Assembly (NCBI GenBank): GCA_965365285.1
Contig: CBDUBC010000086.1
Span: 1 to 13,197, forward strand
Length of the DNA stretch: 13,197 nucleotides
DNA from: JAURDE01 sp965365285
GTDB lineage: Bacteria; Bdellovibrionota; Bacteriovoracia; Bacteriovoracales; Bacteriovoracaceae
Direction of reading: 5' to 3'
Shown here: positions 7,171-10,771 of the stretch, piece by piece
Position numbering within the stretch: the stretch's first letter is position 1
Layout of the letters: the number at the start of each line of letters is the position of its first letter
The notes under the pieces: generated by a model
Seen by the model: the letters and a program-made list of their open reading frames with translations, nothing else
Told to the model about the DNA's origin: nothing
Database searches by the model: none
Translations under genes and position numbers: made by a program

Positions 7171-7632
7171 TTACCCTAAATTAAGCTCATTCACCTTTTT
7201 TTTAAGCAGATCTTTGATTTCATCTGGTAGAAAAGGCTTTGATATAAAGTCGACATTTGATTCAGATGGTAGAAGCTTAATAACCTCTTCAATGGAATAG
7301 TCCGAGTAGGCAGAGCAGATAAACCCTTTAATAGGCGTCCCTTGCTGAGAGAGTTCTACTAAAGTCTCCTTTCCATCCATTCCTGGAGGCATTCTCATGT
7401 CACAGATTACAAGATCTATGGGATTGTTTTTTTCTATTTGTTTTTTGAAAACTTCGACTGCCTCTTCTCCTTGGTAGGCAGAGAAAAAGTTATACTGAGT
7501 ACCGTCTGGTTCTAAAATATTATCTTCTCCAAACAGCTCACTCTCAATTTGGGTCCTTTTATTAAAAATCCTAAGAATTGAATTATGAATGTCTTTGTTA
7601 TCATCTATGATAAGAATATTTACAATACTCAT
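7171..7632 (-). CDS. Single-domain response regulator (receiver only)
   Basis: A 153-residue stand-alone receiver with no output domain. The acidic pocket is Asp10-Asp11 (LIIDDNKD), the phosphorylation site is Asp78 in ICDMRMPPGMDG, the switch serine is Ser107 (FICSAYSD) and the conserved lysine is Lys132 in SKPF. The stretch at 22-48, before the second strand, is longer than in CheY. The DMRMPPGxDG form is frequent in receivers of delta-type proteobacteria, often next to hybrid kinases, but none is in the window, so the cognate kinase is elsewhere. The start at 7632 is chosen because GGGAGGGG lies 2 nt before it; an earlier in-frame ATG at 7662 has no such site. It follows rsgA by 45 bp and precedes the PilZ gene; the two likely act together, with phosphorylation and c-di-GMP as inputs. 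Confidence 0.92.
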   Translation of the reverse strand: MSIVNILIIDDNKDIHNSILRIFNKRTQIESELFGEDNILEPDGTQYNFFSAYQGEEAVEVFKKQIEKNNPIDLVICDMRMPPGMDGKETLVELSQQGTPIKGFICSAYSDYSIEEVIKLLPSESNVDFISKPFLPDEIKDLLKKKVNELNLG

Positions 7633-7634
7633 GA

Positions 7635-7642
7635 CCCCTCCC
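7635..7642 (-). promoter_or_regulatory. Ribosome binding site that sets the response-regulator start
   Basis: GGGAGGGG on the minus strand 2 nt before the ATG at 7632; nearly the same sequence and spacing as the site of the downstream PilZ gene. Confidence 0.75.
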
Positions 7643-7652
7643 ACTAAACATA

Positions 7653-7661
7653 ATTCTAGCA
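7653..7661 (-). promoter_or_regulatory. Possible extended -10 promoter for the response regulator / PilZ genes
   Basis: Minus strand TGCTAGAAT (TGn followed by TAGAAT) lies in the 45-bp gap after rsgA, about 20 bp before the response-regulator start. There is no good -35 hexamer, which extended -10 promoters can do without. If used, transcription would start within about 15 bp of the ribosome site. Confidence 0.35.
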
Positions 7662-7677
7662 TATCCTATTGGAGATA

Positions 7678-8634
7678 TTAGTATTTTTTATCCCAATCTG
7701 GACGAGATTCGATCTCTTCTTGGATTCTTTGATAGGACTCTAAACGCGATAAAATTAATTTAGTCTGGTAGTCGTCAGAGTCCATTTGGTTGAAATAGCA
7801 TCCTTTTGAATCCTCTAAATGCCTACAATTTCGAAACTTACAATGAACCGCACATTCCTCAATATCTGGAAACAGACTCACTAAGTCCTCGACAAAAATA
7901 TCCTCTAAAGAGAAAGAGCGAATACCTGGGGAGTCTAGTAGTGAAAGTTCTCCACAGTCGATAATTTCAGACCAGGTTGTAGTGTGTGATCCCTTACCGG
8001 ATTTATTCACCTCTTTAGTTTTAAGTTCATACTCATGCCCTGAAATAGCGGAAATGAGAGAGCTTTTTCCAACCCCTGATTGGCCAAGAAAAAGAGAGGT
8101 TTTTCCCTTGAGTCTTTCCTTGAGTTCATTCATTCCAAGATTGATGTATTGATTAGTATAACTCGACTCTTTTGAGGAAACTTCATAGGAATCTACTCCT
8201 AAACTTTTTAAACGATCACTTTCAAACTTAAGATCGAGATCCTCTTTGTATTGGTCCATTTTATTAAAGATGAGTAGAGGTACGATTTGCCATTGATGAG
8301 CACGAACAAGAAATCGATCAATAATTCCTTGCTTATAGGCTGGTCTGGAAACGGAACTAACAACCACTAGATAATCTACATTAGATGCCGTAATTTTCTT
8401 TTTTCGTTCGCGAACGAGGATTCTAAAGATTTCATTATCCCTATCCTCGACTTCATGAATCTCAAACTCTCCAGTCTGAGTGTCCTCATGAATAAGAACG
8501 TAGTCCCCAACGACAATTGTATCTTTACCTTTGAGAAGCTTACCAAGCGCTGTGGCCTTTATAAATTCACCTGTCTCTAGAACTTTGCATTCAAATTCTC
8601 TTGCCGATGACTTATAAACTCTTGCTTTGAGCAT
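7678..8634 (-). CDS. rsgA: Ribosome small-subunit-dependent GTPase RsgA
   Basis: A circularly permuted GTPase that checks the decoding centre during late 30S assembly and leaves on GTP hydrolysis. In the 318 residues an N-terminal OB fold (about 1-70) is followed by the permuted G motifs: G4 NKMD (124-127), G1 GQSGVGKS (184-191), G2 threonines TTT (218-220) and G3 DSPG (234-237). The C-terminal zinc knuckle has Cys265, Cys270, His272 and Cys279 (CKFRNCRH...GC). Length and all key residues are those of the family. The start overlaps the end of the upstream oxidase gene by 23 bp, so translation is probably coupled; its own Shine-Dalgarno (TTAGG about 8 nt upstream) is modest. Confidence 0.96.
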   Translation of the reverse strand: MLKARVYKSSAREFECKVLETGEFIKATALGKLLKGKDTIVVGDYVLIHEDTQTGEFEIHEVEDRDNEIFRILVRERKKKITASNVDYLVVVSSVSRPAYKQGIIDRFLVRAHQWQIVPLLIFNKMDQYKEDLDLKFESDRLKSLGVDSYEVSSKESSYTNQYINLGMNELKERLKGKTSLFLGQSGVGKSSLISAISGHEYELKTKEVNKSGKGSHTTTWSEIIDCGELSLLDSPGIRSFSLEDIFVEDLVSLFPDIEECAVHCKFRNCRHLEDSKGCYFNQMDSDDYQTKLILSRLESYQRIQEEIESRPDWDKKY

Positions 8635-9949
8635 TCTTAAAACCTAATTGTAAAAACCCGTAGGGAAAAAACTTATTATTGAGATCATAACACTCTTTAA
8701 GTCGCTTAAAAATCCTAAACTGGTTATCTCCTAAAAACGACAAGATATGCTCCTGTTTAATTATACCAATACCATGTTCTGCAAAAGGAGAACAATTCCA
8801 TTGAGAGATCTCTTCATAAAAGAGTTTAAGAAATTGATCACATTTCAAGGTGTTACCCTTTTGTGGAAGAAAGTTAAAATGAAGATGGCCATCCCCAAGA
8901 TGTCCAAAGAGAACATAATCCTCCCCAAGTTCAGAGGCCTTTTTATACTTTTCGATAAGCCTTTTAAAATACTCATCCTTTACCTGAACGTCAGTGCCTT
9001 TTTTGATAAGCCCTTTTTGTGAAATATACTCAGAAACTGAACGAGGTACCCCTTTACGAAGATCATGATAAGCCCCTTCAGAGAGCTCTAAAACATCATC
9101 CAAATTTAAAAAGGAAAGCTCACTCAAAAAGTTTTTGACCACAGAATCCAACTCACTTGTGCGAATTTCAAGAGCAATAATATCCTTATTTTTAAAGGGT
9201 GAATTATTGAAGTTTTTTAAAGAGTTCCAATCAAGAAATTCGCAGGAAATGATTTCTTTTCTAAAACTTTGTACTTTCTTAAAAACCTCTAAAAGAGAAT
9301 CTTCCCTTCTCTCCCACCTTTCTAAAGGGATGATAAAATAATTTAAAGGAATGAATTCCGTCGTATCAAAAGTAAGCTCCGTAATAATCCCTAGCTGACC
9401 TTCCATTCCAATCATAAGATCTGTTTCATTTTCTAAACGAGGATAAGGTGCATTTTTAAACTCTTTAAAAGCTTCATAATCTTTTTGATAATCTACTAAA
9501 CCTTCGGCCTCACTAAACTGTTTGTCTCGAAAAAGCTCATGAACCTCTCCTTGAACATCAAGGTATTGAAGAGAATGGATCTGATCTCTAAAAGGTCCAA
9601 AGCCAAAGCTTCTCTCCCCTGTTGCTGAAGTTGCAGCACCGGCACAAATACAAGCGAGCTCTTCAGTGGGATAGGTTTTAAGATCTCTATTTTTACTTCT
9701 TAAATACGCCTTGGCCTCTTTCCAGTTCACCGACGCACTCACTCTAAGTCTATTATGAGAAAGTTCTATAATTTTAGGGAGAGAACTTAAATCAATAAGG
9801 CTAATCTCATCTTCCCCTATAAAGCTTTCAATCGTACTATAGGAAATTACGGTGCTAGTCTGGGATGAGAGAGCAAGAACCTTTGAGCTTTCAAGCACAC
9901 AGCTTTTTAGATCTTCGAGATTTTTAGGGGACCTTTTTAGTATTGGCAT
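8612..9949 (-). CDS. FAD-linked oxidase of the GlcD / D-lactate dehydrogenase family
   Basis: About 445 residues with the two domains of this family. The FAD_binding_4 (PCMH-type) part has YPTEELACICAGAATSATGE (94-113) and FGPFRDQI (117-124), then MIGMEGQLGIITEL (179-192). The FAD-oxidase C-terminal part has GHLGDGHLHFN (349-359), EHGIGIIK (391-398) and a closing LNNKFFPYG like the LDPNNIFNPG of relatives. It likely oxidises a 2-hydroxy acid such as D-lactate or glycolate and passes electrons to quinone or a cytochrome; the exact substrate cannot be told. Two starts are possible: TTG at 9958 or ATG at 9949. I prefer ATG, with GAAGGGG immediately before it, although that spacing is tight. It is the first gene of the minus-strand cluster and overlaps rsgA by 23 bp. 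No iron-sulfur partner subunit is present. Confidence 0.9.
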   Translation of the reverse strand: MPILKRSPKNLEDLKSCVLESSKVLALSSQTSTVISYSTIESFIGEDEISLIDLSSLPKIIELSHNRLRVSASVNWKEAKAYLRSKNRDLKTYPTEELACICAGAATSATGERSFGFGPFRDQIHSLQYLDVQGEVHELFRDKQFSEAEGLVDYQKDYEAFKEFKNAPYPRLENETDLMIGMEGQLGIITELTFDTTEFIPLNYFIIPLERWERREDSLLEVFKKVQSFRKEIISCEFLDWNSLKNFNNSPFKNKDIIALEIRTSELDSVVKNFLSELSFLNLDDVLELSEGAYHDLRKGVPRSVSEYISQKGLIKKGTDVQVKDEYFKRLIEKYKKASELGEDYVLFGHLGDGHLHFNFLPQKGNTLKCDQFLKLFYEEISQWNCSPFAEHGIGIIKQEHILSFLGDNQFRIFKRLKECYDLNNKFFPYGFLQLGFKNAQSKSL

Positions 9950-10009
9950 CCCCTTCAATATATTAATAGCCTTTCAAATAGGCCATTTATCAGAATGTAT
10001 TCTTATCTC

Positions 10010-10038
10010 TTGACAGGCAAAGCAAAGGAGAATAGATT
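10010..10038 (+). promoter_or_regulatory. Sigma-70-type promoter of tRNA-Arg
   Basis: TTGACA (10010-10015), a 17-bp spacer, then TAGATT (10033-10038): a consensus -35 with ideal spacing and a fair -10, 52 bp before the tRNA. A second extended -10 (TGCTAAAAT, 10067-10075) 15 bp before the tRNA is an alternative without a good -35. Confidence 0.7.
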
Positions 10039-10043
10039 CTCCT
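10026..10043. promoter_or_regulatory. 18-bp dyad overlapping the -10 of the tRNA promoter
   Basis: AGGAGAAT-AG-ATTCTCCT is a perfect inverted repeat with 8-bp arms and a 2-bp centre, covering the TAGATT -10. It looks like an operator; as RNA it would make a 7-bp hairpin with a TAGA loop and a T run (CTTTTTT, 10049-10055) a few bases on. Confidence 0.5.
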
Positions 10044-10089
10044 CTGATCTTTTTTAGCCTTTTTAATGCTAAAATGTTGAAATCATTGC

Positions 10090-10166
10090 GGTTCCGTAGC
10101 TCAGCTGGATAGAGCAACGGATTTCTAATCCGTAGGTCGCAGGTTCGAGTCCTGCCGGAATCGCCA
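10090..10166 (+). tRNA. trnR: tRNA-Arg (anticodon UCU)
   Basis: The 77-nt cloverleaf is complete. Acceptor GGTTCCG (10090-10096) pairs with CGGAATC (10156-10162) with one G-T pair, and discriminator G and CCA are encoded (10163-10166). The D arm is GCTC/GAGC, the anticodon stem ACGGA/TCCGT with loop TTTCTAA and anticodon TCT at 10124-10126, and the T arm GCAGG-TTCGAGT-CCTGC. It reads AGA/AGG, codons that are common in this AT-rich DNA. It is transcribed away from the minus-strand cluster. No second copy of its 3' end occurs in the window, so there is no sign of an integrated element here. Confidence 0.97.
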
Positions 10167-10289
10167 TTTCAATCACCCTTTTTATTTAATCCTCAATTTT
10201 TTGGTAGCACAATGTCACTTGGTCATTGCTAAACCTTTAAATTTCCGTAGGTAATTTTTAGCGCGGTGTATGGAAAAGAAATTCCGTAC

Positions 10290-10295
10290 TATAAT
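10290..10295 (+). promoter_or_regulatory. Perfect -10 hexamer upstream of the small membrane protein gene
   Basis: TATAAT at 10290-10295 is 60 bp before the ATG at 10355. The -35 position (about 10267-10272, TGTATG) matches poorly. If used, the transcript would carry a leader of about 50 nt containing the GAAA hairpin. Confidence 0.5.
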
Positions 10296-10338
10296 GTCAT
10301 AAGGCTTTTTGGGCATCAGACTTTACTTTGGGCCCCTA

Positions 10339-10352
10339 ATGCCGAAAGGCAT
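10339..10352 (+). promoter_or_regulatory. GAAA-tetraloop hairpin carrying the ribosome binding site
   Basis: ATGCC (10339-10343) and GGCAT (10348-10352) form a 5-bp stem closed by a stable GNRA-type GAAA loop. The only Shine-Dalgarno-like sequence, AAAGG (10345-10349), is in the loop and stem, 5 nt before the ATG at 10355. A second GGCAT at 10312-10316 can pair with the same ATGCC and would free the site. Confidence 0.45.
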
Positions 10353-10354
10353 GT

Positions 10355-10771
10355 ATGAGAATTTTCACAATCATTACCCTCACTTTTTTAACAACTTCAC
10401 TTTTTGCTCAATCAAGGGCCCCGGCCGTTATGCCAACCCTCACACTTGAACCAGAACAAAAACAAATCGCGCCTGATGAAGCGAAAGGATTTGATTTTAG
10501 AAAAGAAGAAAATAAAGAAATCAACGTCCAAGCATTATTAGGTGAAGTAGCAAGAGACTCGGGTCATGTACCAACCTTTATTACGATTATACTTTTAATG
10601 CTCGCTCCGGCAGCGATCTCCCTTTCTATTTTAAGCACTATTAAGAAAACAGAAGAACCCGAAGATCTTAGAATTCTTTTCGAAGAAGAATCTTTTGAGG
10701 CCCCTGTATCCTTAGACGAATATCGAAAATCCAAAACATCATCGAAAGAAGAATTTAAGAAAGCGGGTTAA
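10355..10771 (+). CDS. Small exported single-pass membrane protein, unknown function
   Basis: 138 residues. Residues 1-19 are a Sec signal peptide (Arg2, hydrophobic core, cleavage after F-A-Q). Residues 20-72 are a polar periplasmic segment rich in Glu and Pro; 73-96 (TFITIILLMLAPAAISLSIL) are a transmembrane helix; 97-138 are a charged cytoplasmic tail. So the expected topology is periplasmic N-terminal part and cytoplasmic C-terminal tail. No domain is recognised. The helix has a Pro within it and the layout resembles small accessory subunits of envelope or export machines, but that is only an impression. The ATG has a Shine-Dalgarno (AAAGG) inside a small hairpin. It converges on the large repeat protein gene, the two sharing TTAA as overlapping stops. 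Confidence 0.82.
   Translation: MRIFTIITLTFLTTSLFAQSRAPAVMPTLTLEPEQKQIAPDEAKGFDFRKEENKEINVQALLGEVARDSGHVPTFITIILLMLAPAAISLSILSTIKKTEEPEDLRILFEEESFEAPVSLDEYRKSKTSSKEEFKKAG

Larger units (their letters stand above)
10167..10354 (+). other. Intergenic leader with several possible RNA hairpins
   Basis: No gene is seen. A bulged hairpin pairs GGT-AGC-AATG (10203-10214) with CATT-GCT-ACC (10224-10235). AAATT (10239-10243, in TTTAAATTTCC) and AATTT (10253-10257) can form a second stem. A near repeat AAATTTCCGTAGG / GAAATTCCGTACT occurs at about 10239-10251 and 10279-10291. There is no convincing terminator directly after the tRNA. It does not fit the c-di-GMP (GEMM) or other riboswitch consensus I know. 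Confidence 0.4.

Noticed and set aside
10090..10166. tRNA-Arg as an integration site of a mobile element.
   Set aside because: No integrase gene and no second copy of the tRNA 3' end in the window.
10167..10354. c-di-GMP (GEMM) riboswitch, suggested by GCTAAACC and the nearby PilZ gene.
   Set aside because: The conserved core (GCACAGGGCAAACC with GACGCAAAGCC) is absent.
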